DNA of 47,618 nucleotides from an uncultured bacterium (GTDB taxonomy: Bacteria; Bipolaricaulota; Bipolaricaulia; UBA7950; UBA9294), in assembly GCA_913009415.1 (NCBI GenBank), contig CAJVYM010000005.1, forward strand, positions 1 to 47,618. Direction: 5' to 3'. The translations under genes were made by a program, and so were the position numbers. The notes beneath the pieces are model-generated. The model worked only from the letters and a program-made list of their open reading frames with translations, did not search any database and was not told the DNA's origin. This document shows positions 15,812-23,807 of this stretch, piece after piece (the stretch's first letter is position 1; each line of letters starts with the position of its first letter).

Positions 15812-17647
15812 ATGGACGGTAGAGAAATTCCTGAGGTTCTGAGGCAACTAAGAACCAAGCTTGGACTAACTCAAGATGATCTTGCTGCCCGACTTGGCGT
15901 CGCGTTTACCACATTGAATCGTTGGGAAAACGGGCGAACCACGCCGCGCGGCAAGGCCATGCAAGCAATCAGCGAACTTGTCACAGATGTTGGCCTGGGG
16001 GAACCGACTCTCGATCTTGGAATTCCCAAGCGCCGCCGCAGGGTCTTGAGAGAAGACGTGCTCACAACAAAATCGATGGAGCAGATGCTCTGGAGCGCGG
16101 CTTGTTCGATTAGGGGCGAGAAGGATGCCCCCAAGTTCAAGGACTACATCCTACCTCTTGTCTTCATTAAGCGCCTCTCTGATGTCTTTGAGGATGAGAT
16201 TGAGCGTCTCGCCGAGACTTACGGCGACCGCAAGACAGCCCTGGAGATTATTGAAGCCGACAAGAACCTGGTTCGTTTCTACATTCCGCCCGAGGCACGG
16301 TGGCCGGTCGTTAACGGTCGTGAGCCGTTTGATTGGCCCAAAGGGCAGAAGCCAAGAACGCTTGGCGAACGGCTCACGTTGACGATGCGAACGATTGTTA
16401 GAGCCAACGCGGGAGATCGTTCCAAGGACCTCAGCGGGGTCATCGATACCGTAGACTTCAACGAAACCCGTACTGGAGAGCGAGAGATCAGCGACTCAGC
16501 ATTAGCAGGTGTGATCGAGGCACTCTCTGATCCTCGCTACCGCCTTGGGCTCTACGACGTGGAGCCGGACTTCCTCGGACGTTGCTATGAGTACCTGCTT
16601 CGAAAGTTTGCCGAGGGACAAGGACAGAGTGCTGGTGAGTTCTTCACGCCGACCGAGGTTGGCTGGATCATGGCTCACATGGTTCGGCCATCTCAAGGGG
16701 AAGAAGTCTACGACTACGCCTGTGGATCGGCCGGGTTATTGATCAAGTGTGAGCTGGCCCTTCAGGAACGCGAACTGAAGGTCAATCGTCCTCTTAAGCT
16801 TTACGGGCAAGAGATCAACGGTTCAAGCTACGCCATCGCTCGGATGAATATGGTCATTCACGACATGGAAGGCGAAATCGTGCGTGGCAACTCGATGACC
16901 AACCCGAAGTTTCGGGATTCGGATTCAAGCCTCAGAAAGTTTGACATCGTGGTCGCAAACCCCATGTGGAACCAATCCTACGATCGAGCGATCTACGAGA
17001 GCGACAATTTCGGACGGTTTGAGGAACATGGCAGTATCACATCCGGGAAAGCAGACTGGGCATGGCTTCAGCACACTATAGCCTCGCTCAAGTCTACAGG
17101 ACGAGCGGCTGTCGTTTTAGATACGGGTGCAGTCACTCGTGGCAGCGGAAGCCGGAACGAGGACAGAGAGAAGATCATCCGCAAGTGGTTTGTCGACCAT
17201 GATCTTGTAGAAGGCGTCATTCTTCTACCAGACAACCTGTTCTACAACACAAGCGCCGCTGGGATCATCATCCTGCTCAATCGGAACAAGCTTCCGCATC
17301 GCAAGGCTAAGATCGTGCTCGTGAACGCGAGCCAAGAGTTCAAGAAGGGCCGTCCGAAGAATTACATTCCGGATGACAGCATCCGCAAGATCGCTCAAGC
17401 GTTCATCAAAGGGCAGGACATAGAACGATTTGTCAAGGTTATCACCAACGAAGAAGCGATGGAGAAAGACTACAACCTCTCCCCCTCCCGCTACGTAGAC
17501 ACGAGTGAGAAGGAAATCTACCGGCCGATTCCCGAGATCCTGGATGAGCTTTGGGGCCCTGCTGGTCTTGAGAAGAAGGCCAAAGAGATCGATATCGAAC
17601 TGCGAAAAATCTTCAACAAGCTCGGTTTCGGAGAGGAACCAAAATGA
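15812..17647 (+). CDS. hsdM: HsdM type I DNA methyltransferase with N-terminal XRE helix-turn-helix
   Basis: N6-adenine methyltransferase subunit of a type I restriction-modification enzyme. Residues ~5-56 are a complete XRE HTH (LRTKLGLTQDDLAARLGVAF, then TTLNRWENGRTTP). The HsdM N-terminal helical domain follows (~75-250), then the Rossmann methyltransferase core with motif I DYACGSAG (301-308; commonly DPxCGSGG). Motif IV is NPMW at 383-386, where NPPF/NPPW is usual. The substitution in motif IV sits at the base-flipping catalytic site, and I cannot tell whether activity is kept. It is 611 aa, about 80-100 longer than an ordinary HsdM because of the HTH. It is first in the operon, with an operator just upstream. 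Confidence 0.93.
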   Translation: MDGREIPEVLRQLRTKLGLTQDDLAARLGVAFTTLNRWENGRTTPRGKAMQAISELVTDVGLGEPTLDLGIPKRRRRVLREDVLTTKSMEQMLWSAACSIRGEKDAPKFKDYILPLVFIKRLSDVFEDEIERLAETYGDRKTALEIIEADKNLVRFYIPPEARWPVVNGREPFDWPKGQKPRTLGERLTLTMRTIVRANAGDRSKDLSGVIDTVDFNETRTGEREISDSALAGVIEALSDPRYRLGLYDVEPDFLGRCYEYLLRKFAEGQGQSAGEFFTPTEVGWIMAHMVRPSQGEEVYDYACGSAGLLIKCELALQERELKVNRPLKLYGQEINGSSYAIARMNMVIHDMEGEIVRGNSMTNPKFRDSDSSLRKFDIVVANPMWNQSYDRAIYESDNFGRFEEHGSITSGKADWAWLQHTIASLKSTGRAAVVLDTGAVTRGSGSRNEDREKIIRKWFVDHDLVEGVILLPDNLFYNTSAAGIIILLNRNKLPHRKAKIVLVNASQEFKKGRPKNYIPDDSIRKIAQAFIKGQDIERFVKVITNEEAMEKDYNLSPSRYVDTSEKEIYRPIPEILDELWGPAGLEKKAKEIDIELRKIFNKLGFGEEPK

Positions 17648-17665
17648 GGGAATGGATTTTGGCTG

Positions 17666-17694
17666 TTGACACCTGTAACGTCTCGTTGTATTAT
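17666..17694 (+). promoter_or_regulatory. Internal promoter in front of the NYN gene
   Basis: TTGACA (17666-17671), exactly 17 nt, TATTAT (17689-17694). This is one of the strongest promoter matches in the window. It lies 19 nt after the hsdM stop, so NYN, hsdS and the accessory genes can be expressed separately from the methyltransferase. Confidence 0.7.
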
Positions 17695-17709
17695 AAAGTT
17701 GTAATTGCT

Positions 17710-17743
17710 CCCCGCTGGACCAGTCTCCGGACCTCTGGCGGGG
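17710..17743 (+). promoter_or_regulatory. Leader hairpin upstream of the NYN gene
   Basis: CCCCGC (17710-17715) pairs with GCGGGG (17738-17743) around a 22-nt loop, followed by the U-rich TTATTCTTT. It lies in the predicted 5' leader between the internal promoter and ATG 17772, and could act as an attenuator or a terminator for hsdM transcripts. Confidence 0.4.
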
Positions 17744-17771
17744 TTATTCTTTGTTCGCAGGAAGTGGCGTT

Positions 17772-18401
17772 ATGAAGGAACCCGCCTCCAAGCGCGCGAT
17801 CGCTTACATTGACGGACAGAACCTGTTCAACGCTGTTAAGGAAGCCTTCGGTTATCCCTATCCGAACTACAACATCCGACAACTAGCCGAGACCATCTGT
17901 GTCCAGCAGGGATGGGATTTGGCTGGTATTAACTTCTACACCGGGATTCCCGATCCCGACATTGATCCAAAGCGAAATCACTTCTGGATCGCGAAACTTG
18001 CTGCTATGGGGACGCGCGACATACAAACGTACTCTCGCCCACTGAGGTATTCGAACCAGCTTGTGCAGCTTCCTGACGGCACCACAACAGCAACGCTGGT
18101 TGGCAGAGAGAAAGGGATTGACGTTCGCCTAGCCCTTGACGTAGTACGCGGTGCCTTGGATAACCGGTATGACGTTGCCGTGATCTTCAGCCAGGATCAG
18201 GACCTGAGCGAAGTGGCCGATGAAATCCGTAAGATCGCCCGGAGAGATGATCGTTGGATCAAAGTGGCATGCGCTTTTCCGTTCAGTCCAACATCCCGCA
18301 ATCGCCGTGGCATCAACAGGACCGATTGGATTCGCATCGATCGCGCCACCTATGATGCCTGCCTCGATCCGAATGACTATCGAAGGAAGAAGAAGCCGTG
18401 A
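17772..18401 (+). CDS. NYN domain (LabA/DUF88-like) predicted ribonuclease
   Basis: NYN proteins have a PIN-like fold and are predicted or shown to cut RNA. The acidic active-site set is present: YIDGQNLFNA (Asp at about residue 14), KGIDVRLALDVVRG (Asp ~118) and VIFSQDQDLSEVADEIR (two Asp ~141-143). The gene lies between hsdM and hsdS, where NYN genes occur in some other type I RM loci. The frame opens at TTG 17751, but ATG 17772 has AGGA about 9 nt upstream and I prefer it. It has its own promoter. Its role in restriction is not known; RNA cleavage during phage attack is a reasonable guess. Confidence 0.88.
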   Translation: MKEPASKRAIAYIDGQNLFNAVKEAFGYPYPNYNIRQLAETICVQQGWDLAGINFYTGIPDPDIDPKRNHFWIAKLAAMGTRDIQTYSRPLRYSNQLVQLPDGTTTATLVGREKGIDVRLALDVVRGALDNRYDVAVIFSQDQDLSEVADEIRKIARRDDRWIKVACAFPFSPTSRNRRGINRTDWIRIDRATYDACLDPNDYRRKKKP

Positions 18402-18434
18402 TGAAATCCCAGAGGACGCGGAGGAAAGGGTACT

Positions 18435-19658
18435 ATGAGGCTCCTAAACGACATTTGTGAACTGCGAAGAGAAACTTGTTCGCCGCACGATAGCAATAGC
18501 GGAATCTATGTCGGTTTGGAGCACATCGATCCCGGGCAGTTCTTTCTCTCTCGTCACGGTTCTCCCACCCAGGTCCGAAGCACGAAGAGTCGCTTCTACG
18601 CTGGCGATGTGCTCTATGGTAAACTACGTCCCTATCTAGATAAGGCTGTCGTTGCAGAAACAGGGGGAATCTGCTCTACCGATATCCTGGTGCTTGAGCC
18701 CATTGAAGTACCCTCGTGGTTCCTTTGCGGTATTATTCATAGCGACGCCTTTATCGAACACGCCAAGCAGACGACCTACGGCGTCAATCATCCAAGAACT
18801 TCGTGGTCCGGAATCAAAGAGTTCGAAACGATGACATTTGCTCTCCTCGAGCAAAAGAAGATCGCGGCGGTGTTGTTGAAGATCCAGCGGGCGATTGAGA
18901 TGCAGGAGAAGATCATCCAGTCGCTCCGCGACCTCAAGAAGTCTACCATGCAGTACCTCTTCACCCACGGCCTTCGCGGCGAGAAAACCAAGATGACCAA
19001 AATCGGCGAGATCCCAGAGAGTTGGAATGTGGTACAGCTAGGTTCGATAGTAGGGATCAAGCACGGGTATGCCTTCAAGAGCCAGCACTTCACCTCAGAT
19101 GGCGAGTACATTCTCCTCACCCCTGGGAGTTTCTTCGAGGAAGGAGGCTTCCGCGACGAACCGGAGAAGCGAAAGTACTATAGTGGTGTGATTCCCGAGG
19201 GATTCGTATTGGAGGAGGGAGATCTCCTTGTGGCAATGACAGAACAGAAGAGAGGACTTCTGGGGAGCTCGTTGATTGTTCCAGAGTCAGGAAAGTACCT
19301 GCACAATCAACGGCTTGGGCTTGTACAAACGCGGGTGCAATCCAAGCTTTCAACAGGTTTCTTGTCTCATCTCTTCAACACCTCACGTATACGACAGAGA
19401 ATAGAGTTCTCTGCTACAGGCATGAAGGTCCGACATACGGCTCCCAGTCGCATCCTTGAACTCAGCATTCCTTTGCCAGCACTTGAGGAACAGAGCGATA
19501 TTGCATCAGCGATCGACGCCCTGAACTCGAAACTGTTGGCTCATGAATCCAAGAAGGCCGTCCTTCAAGACCTCTTCAAGACGACGTTGAACAAGCTAAT
19601 GACTGGCGAGATTCGGGTCAGTGATCTCGATATTGATGTGCGCGAGGTAGAGGTATGA
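18435..19658 (+). CDS. hsdS: HsdS specificity subunit of type I RM system
   Basis: It sets the DNA target of the complex. Two target-recognition domains are visible. The first (about 1-135) includes SRFYAGDVLYGKLRPYLDKA and ends LLEQKKIAAVLLKIQRAIEM, the central conserved helix. The second (about 190-330) begins IGEIPESWNVVQLGSI and ends LPALEEQSDIASAIDALNSK, the distal helix. The helical repeats imply the usual two-part recognition site. It is 407 aa, a normal length. ATG 18435 follows GAGGAAAGG. It lies 33 nt after the NYN gene on the same strand. Confidence 0.95.
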   Translation: MRLLNDICELRRETCSPHDSNSGIYVGLEHIDPGQFFLSRHGSPTQVRSTKSRFYAGDVLYGKLRPYLDKAVVAETGGICSTDILVLEPIEVPSWFLCGIIHSDAFIEHAKQTTYGVNHPRTSWSGIKEFETMTFALLEQKKIAAVLLKIQRAIEMQEKIIQSLRDLKKSTMQYLFTHGLRGEKTKMTKIGEIPESWNVVQLGSIVGIKHGYAFKSQHFTSDGEYILLTPGSFFEEGGFRDEPEKRKYYSGVIPEGFVLEEGDLLVAMTEQKRGLLGSSLIVPESGKYLHNQRLGLVQTRVQSKLSTGFLSHLFNTSRIRQRIEFSATGMKVRHTAPSRILELSIPLPALEEQSDIASAIDALNSKLLAHESKKAVLQDLFKTTLNKLMTGEIRVSDLDIDVREVEV

Positions 19659-19694
19659 ACTGCATAAGGTCCAACGATACTCGGAGGGATTGCA

Positions 19695-19901
19695 ATGATG
19701 ACTGATGAGGAGGCTCGGATAGCGGCGGCAACCAAGCTTGAATGGATTGCCAGACTGGCAACAGAGACACACCAAAACCTGCCGGGTACGGCGAAAGGAA
19801 TGCACACTTTGCTTATACGGGTTGTACTCGATGTGCGGGATGCGTATGAGATGTTGAGGATAGGAAGCGCTGCTGAATGGGAGGTCCCCAATCATGATTA
19901 A
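19695..19901 (+). CDS. Small helical protein, 68 aa
   Basis: An unrecognised small protein. GGAGGGATTGCA precedes tandem ATGs at 19695 and 19698. The sequence is helical and charged (DEEARIAAATKLEWIARLAT, then LIRVVLDVRDAYEMLRIG). Its 3' end overlaps the AAA ATPase start by 8 nt, so it is translated with it. It could be a helper or antitoxin-like regulator of the ATPase pair. Placement and the good ribosome binding site support a real gene. Confidence 0.6.
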   Translation: MMTDEEARIAAATKLEWIARLATETHQNLPGTAKGMHTLLIRVVLDVRDAYEMLRIGSAAEWEVPNHD

Positions 19902-21222
19902 ACGAGTTCGTATCCAGGGCTACAAGTCGCTGCACGACTTAGATTTGAAGCTCGGCAAGTTCTGCGTGTTGTTCGGTCCGAATGCCTCGGGGAAAAGCAA
20001 CTTCCTTGATGCGCTTCAGTTGCTGTCGGGCCTGATTAAGAGCCCGACACTGAATGATGCCTTTAAGCCCCCGTACCGCGGCGCTCCACTGGAGTCCTTT
20101 GCCTTTCCGGAAGGAGGAATGAAGGCGCTGCTGCAACAAGAGTCTGCCACAGTTCGTTTCGAGGTCGATGTTGAACTCTCCGACTCCACGATTATCAGCG
20201 TAGATCGGCTGATCCGCGAGATGCGCAAAACACGTTTGGTAAAGGAGACCGCCCAACCATACGGGGATCAGCCAAAGTCGCAGTACGTGAGAGAACGCTC
20301 CTTGCGCTACACCCTGGAAGTTGAAATCCTACCCAAGTCTGGCATTCTCCGCGTTCGAGACGAGCGGCTTTGTGCCCTCAATGGTTCAGGTGTACCAAAG
20401 GTCAGCAGGAATCCTTTCCTGGAAAAGGTAGGGCAAAAACTCCATCTGAGGATGGAGAAACAGTCCCACCCCACTTATCATGACGTAAATCTTGATCACA
20501 GCGTGTTATCGCTTTCACTGTATCCTCCTCATTACCCGCATGTCACTGCCTTCAAAAAGGAGTTGTCAAACTGGTCGTTCTTCTACTTCGAGCCACGAGA
20601 CCGGATGCGTCGATCTAGTCCCATCAAGGAAGTGCGTCATATCGGACTCATGGGTGAGGACCTCGCTGCCTTTCTCAACACACTTCGGGCTGTATCTCCA
20701 AGGCAACTGCAAGGGATTGAGAAGACCCTGCACGCGATCATTCCCTCAGTATCGGGAATTGAGGTAGAGCCAAACGACCTAGGAGAAGTGGAGCTTCGTA
20801 TTGTGGAGGGGAACACCAGTATCCCTGCAAGCGTCGTTTCAGAAGGAACTCTCCGTATCCTAGGCTTGCTGGCACTGAATGCTTCGACGGAACCTGCAAC
20901 ACTCGTCGGCTTTGAGGAACCTGAGAACGGTGTGCACCCTCGTCGAATCCGATTGATCGCAGAACTACTTAAGAGCCGCTCAGAACAGGCGGACACCCAA
21001 TTGATCGTGACGACACATTCACCAATTCTTCCGGACATGCTGTCCGATGAGGACCTGTATGTGTGCCGCAAGGCAGGTGGCAATACCGAGATCCAGCCTT
21101 TCTCTACCTGGGGAGAGCTAGCAAGAGACTCCACAATCCAGAAGGCTCTTGACGAAGAGCAACCATCGGGCGTGTCCATCCCTGTGTCGCAACGCATCCT
21201 ACGGGGAGATTTCGATGCGTAA
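19894..21222 (+). CDS. AAA/ABC-type ATPase (OLD/RecF-like), first half of an ATPase-TOPRIM pair
   Basis: Predicted SMC/RecF-type ATPase, 442 aa. Walker A is FGPNASGKSNFLDALQLL (about 27-44). A long middle coil/lid covers ~70-270. The C-terminal ATPase lobe has the ABC-signature-like VSEGTLRILGLLAL near 315 and Walker B VGFEEPENGVHPRR near 338-351, then an H-loop-like TTHSPILPDML. This is the layout of OLD-family and AAA15/21 ATPases that pair with TOPRIM nucleases in defence systems. Its 3' end overlaps the TOPRIM gene by 8 nt. RloA-type ATPases near hsd genes are a known parallel. Confidence 0.88.
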   Translation: MIKRVRIQGYKSLHDLDLKLGKFCVLFGPNASGKSNFLDALQLLSGLIKSPTLNDAFKPPYRGAPLESFAFPEGGMKALLQQESATVRFEVDVELSDSTIISVDRLIREMRKTRLVKETAQPYGDQPKSQYVRERSLRYTLEVEILPKSGILRVRDERLCALNGSGVPKVSRNPFLEKVGQKLHLRMEKQSHPTYHDVNLDHSVLSLSLYPPHYPHVTAFKKELSNWSFFYFEPRDRMRRSSPIKEVRHIGLMGEDLAAFLNTLRAVSPRQLQGIEKTLHAIIPSVSGIEVEPNDLGEVELRIVEGNTSIPASVVSEGTLRILGLLALNASTEPATLVGFEEPENGVHPRRIRLIAELLKSRSEQADTQLIVTTHSPILPDMLSDEDLYVCRKAGGNTEIQPFSTWGELARDSTIQKALDEEQPSGVSIPVSQRILRGDFDA

Positions 21223-21814
21223 AACCATCATCTTTGGCGAGGACTATGGTCACGAAGTGGTCGCGAAGACCCTTTTGCTACGGATGGCCGAAGCGGAAGA
21301 TATCAGCATCGAAACAAGCGTTCGTAGTTGTCGCGGTGGCTACGGGAGAATGATGAACGAGTTACGTGAGTTCGCTGAGGAACTCAAGACTGGGAGACAC
21401 CAATTGCCCGATCTGCTGCTTGTCGCAACCGATGCAGACTGCAAAGGGATCACAGCGCGAACGCAGGAAGTGATGAGTTGCGTTCCTGAAGAGCTACATT
21501 GCTTCACATCTTGCATGATTCCTGATCCGCATGTTGAGCGATGGCTTCTCCTCGATTCACGAGCATTCAAATCCGTTCTCGGTTGTGGCTGTCAAGCACC
21601 TGATGCCAAATGCGAGCGACACCGCTACAAGAAGCTTCTCCGCGAAGCTGTTACTAACGCTGGAGTGACCCCTCAACTTGGCGGCCTCGAGTATGCAGAG
21701 GATCTTGTTCGGACCATGGACATGGATAAGGTAGCACAGTTAGATACATCGTTCAGGAAATCTGTCAGCGGGATTCGGAGCTTCCTGATGAAGTGGAGCA
21801 TGGAGGAGCGATGA
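21215..21814 (+). CDS. TOPRIM-like/DUF4276-RloB-like protein, partner of the AAA ATPase
   Basis: A 199-aa protein with TOPRIM-like acidic positions: FGEDYGHEVVAKTLL gives a Glu near residue 9, and LLLVATDADCKGITARTQEV supplies the D-x-D motif (about 73-75). Later segments MIPDPHVERWLL and a Cys/His cluster (LGCGCQAPDAKCERH) may bind metal. Proteins of this kind (DUF4276, RloB, AriB) work with an upstream ATPase. ATG 21215 overlaps the ATPase end, so I start there rather than at 21149. The stop overlaps a truncated hsdR start by 4 nt. The family choice is by motif, not by a search. Confidence 0.75.
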   Translation: MRKTIIFGEDYGHEVVAKTLLLRMAEAEDISIETSVRSCRGGYGRMMNELREFAEELKTGRHQLPDLLLVATDADCKGITARTQEVMSCVPEELHCFTSCMIPDPHVERWLLLDSRAFKSVLGCGCQAPDAKCERHRYKKLLREAVTNAGVTPQLGGLEYAEDLVRTMDMDKVAQLDTSFRKSVSGIRSFLMKWSMEER

Positions 21815-21945
21815 GTGCCTTTGGTTCCGGACAAGATACCCAGCCCCTCATCCGCCACACGGAGAAGGTCGGATGGGCGTACGTCCCGATAACAAACGCA
21901 TTGTCGCTCCAGAAAAGCGAGGGGAACCGTAGGCAGGAAGTATGA
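21811..21945 (+). pseudogene. 44-codon remnant of a second hsdR N-terminus
   Basis: Translating from ATG 21811 gives SGQDTQPLIRHTEKVGWAYV, then PITNALSLQK. This aligns with the start of the intact HsdR (SDTVQNPLIRYAGEVGWTYV, then PTSEALSLRK). It ends in-frame at TGA 21943-21945, overlapping the SWIM gene start. Similarity is clear in protein but only moderate in DNA, so it is not a recent copy of the hsdR at 23808. It comes from a divergent homologue. The ATGA overlap with the TOPRIM gene is the natural position of hsdR in an ancestral operon. Confidence 0.85.
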
Positions 21946-23735
21946 CGAGAGAAAAACAGACCAGCGATAGACTGCGGAGAGTTGTAACGCGCAAAGCCCT
22001 GCAAGTGTTGGCCGGAGGACGATACTTTGACCGGGGTGAAGTCTACTTCCTCGAAGGCCGCGTTAGGTCGTTGCAGGAGCGCAAAGGTGTCGTGCAGGCA
22101 ACAGTGAACGGTACGCGTCCGTACAAGGTGCGGATCTGGGCGGAGAAGGGAGAGCTTGTAGGCACGTGTGACTGCCCTTTGGGGCGAGGAGGGAGCTTCT
22201 GTAAGCACATTGTGGCTACCGGTCTGGCGTGGATTGACAGTCAAGCGAGGCAGACGCGCTTGCCAGACCTCGAGAAAGGAACAAAGGCCCATTCGCCTCA
22301 ACCCGACATCACATCCTCAGACATCGAGGAATGGTTACAGCAAAAGTCTTCAAAGGACCTAGTTGCAATCATCATGGACCATGCGGATGAAAACGCTGAG
22401 TTCTATGATTCCTTGAAGATGCGGGTAGCGACCGGAGCAGAGACGGTGAATACTGTTGCTTTGCGAGCGGTCATTCGTGATACCATTGATATCGATGGCT
22501 TTATTCCCTACAGCGAGACGTATACATACTCTCGCGGTGTGGATCGAATTGCCCGGCAACTCCGGGAACTGCTGAACAGCGGGGAACAGACGCCAGCCCT
22601 CACATTAACGGAATACGCTATTGAGCTTGTGGAGAAGCAACTTGAACAGATAGACGACTCCGACGGTTCGCTGGGTATGGTCATCGAAGATCTGATGGCT
22701 TTGCATCTGGATGCGTGTCGTGCCGCTAAACCCGATCCGAAATCACTGGCCGAGAAGTTGTTCGACAACGAGATCAATGATCCGTGGGGTTTTTGGAACG
22801 ATTCCTACGAACGGTACGCTGCTATTCTGAAAAAAGAGGGCAAGAAAGCGTTCCGTCAATTAGCAGAGGAGGCGTGGGAACAACTGCCTCACCTCAAGCC
22901 AGGAGAGAAGGATCCAGACTCCTATGGGCGACGATGGACCCTCACGAAGATGGTGAAGGGCTTTGCCGAGAAAGATGGCGACTTCGAGCGCGTCGTGGAG
23001 GTGATGTCCAGCGATCTGTCGGACTCGCATGACTTTCTCGCTATTGCGGAGCGGTGTCGCGAAGCGAAGAAGTACGCACTGGCGCGTGAATGGGCTGAGA
23101 AGGGCCTCGAAGCGTTCTCGGATCAACCGGATTCCCGGCTACGCAAGTTCCTTGCCGAGGAGTATGTCCGTGCAAAGCGACAGGACAAGGCTGTAACGCT
23201 TCTCTGGGAGAATTTCGTAGATCGCTCTATCCTCACCACGTATCAGGACTTGTTGAAGTACGCCGAGAAGGCTAACCAAAAGAGCCCTTGGCGAGAGAAG
23301 GCGTTGAAGTGGATTCGAGACGACCTTGCACGGAGAAGGAAAGAAGCGAAAAGGAGCCAATCCCGTTGGTCTTGGGGGCTAGTCGACCATTCGTTGTTGG
23401 TTGAAATCTTTCTATGGGAGGAGAAGTTGGCTGATGCGTGGAAGGAGGCGCAGACCGGCGGATGCTCCGATTCACTGTGGCTCAGGCTGGCAAAGGAGCG
23501 GGAGGCCGAGTACCCCGCTGATGCAGTCCCCATCTATCAGCGTCTTGTAGAGCAGGAGATCCAGAAGAAAAACAACCAATCTTATCAGGAAGCCGTCGAC
23601 ATGATTGGTCATATTCGAAAGTTGCTGTTCAAAATGGGAAAGGAAAATGAGTTTAGGCAATACCTTGCAGAAATAAAGAAACAGCATAAGCGGAAACGAA
23701 ACTTCATCGGATACCTAGCAAGGAAGGAATGGTGA
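21942..23735 (+). CDS. SWIM zinc-finger protein with long helical-repeat C-terminus
   Basis: 597 aa. The N-terminal ~100 residues form a SWIM domain: CDCPLGRGGSFCKH (about 75-89) gives the CxC...CxH zinc ligands, preceded by the typical GRYFDRGEVYFLEGRV segment. The rest is alpha-helical and charged with TPR-like repeats (for example ALAREWAEKGLEAF and VPIYQRLVEQEIQKK), suited to protein binding. SWIM domains bind DNA or protein. Stand-alone proteins of this shape exist in bacteria without known function. It lies between the hsdR remnant and intact hsdR. Lying inside the operon, it may take part in defence, but no enzymatic motif is visible. Confidence 0.85.
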   Translation: MTREKQTSDRLRRVVTRKALQVLAGGRYFDRGEVYFLEGRVRSLQERKGVVQATVNGTRPYKVRIWAEKGELVGTCDCPLGRGGSFCKHIVATGLAWIDSQARQTRLPDLEKGTKAHSPQPDITSSDIEEWLQQKSSKDLVAIIMDHADENAEFYDSLKMRVATGAETVNTVALRAVIRDTIDIDGFIPYSETYTYSRGVDRIARQLRELLNSGEQTPALTLTEYAIELVEKQLEQIDDSDGSLGMVIEDLMALHLDACRAAKPDPKSLAEKLFDNEINDPWGFWNDSYERYAAILKKEGKKAFRQLAEEAWEQLPHLKPGEKDPDSYGRRWTLTKMVKGFAEKDGDFERVVEVMSSDLSDSHDFLAIAERCREAKKYALAREWAEKGLEAFSDQPDSRLRKFLAEEYVRAKRQDKAVTLLWENFVDRSILTTYQDLLKYAEKANQKSPWREKALKWIRDDLARRRKEAKRSQSRWSWGLVDHSLLVEIFLWEEKLADAWKEAQTGGCSDSLWLRLAKEREAEYPADAVPIYQRLVEQEIQKKNNQSYQEAVDMIGHIRKLLFKMGKENEFRQYLAEIKKQHKRKRNFIGYLARKEW

Positions 23736-23807
23736 CGCTGCAGATGATTGCTAGACATTCGAGTGTTTGTGGTGCCTCTTCATGTCTTCCGAGGTGAGAC
23801 AGAACAA

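Noticed and set aside
21149-21214. Upstream start for the TOPRIM-like protein
   Set aside because: It would overlap the ATPase by over 70 nt and adds atypical residues; ATG 21215 gives the short overlap typical of this operon.
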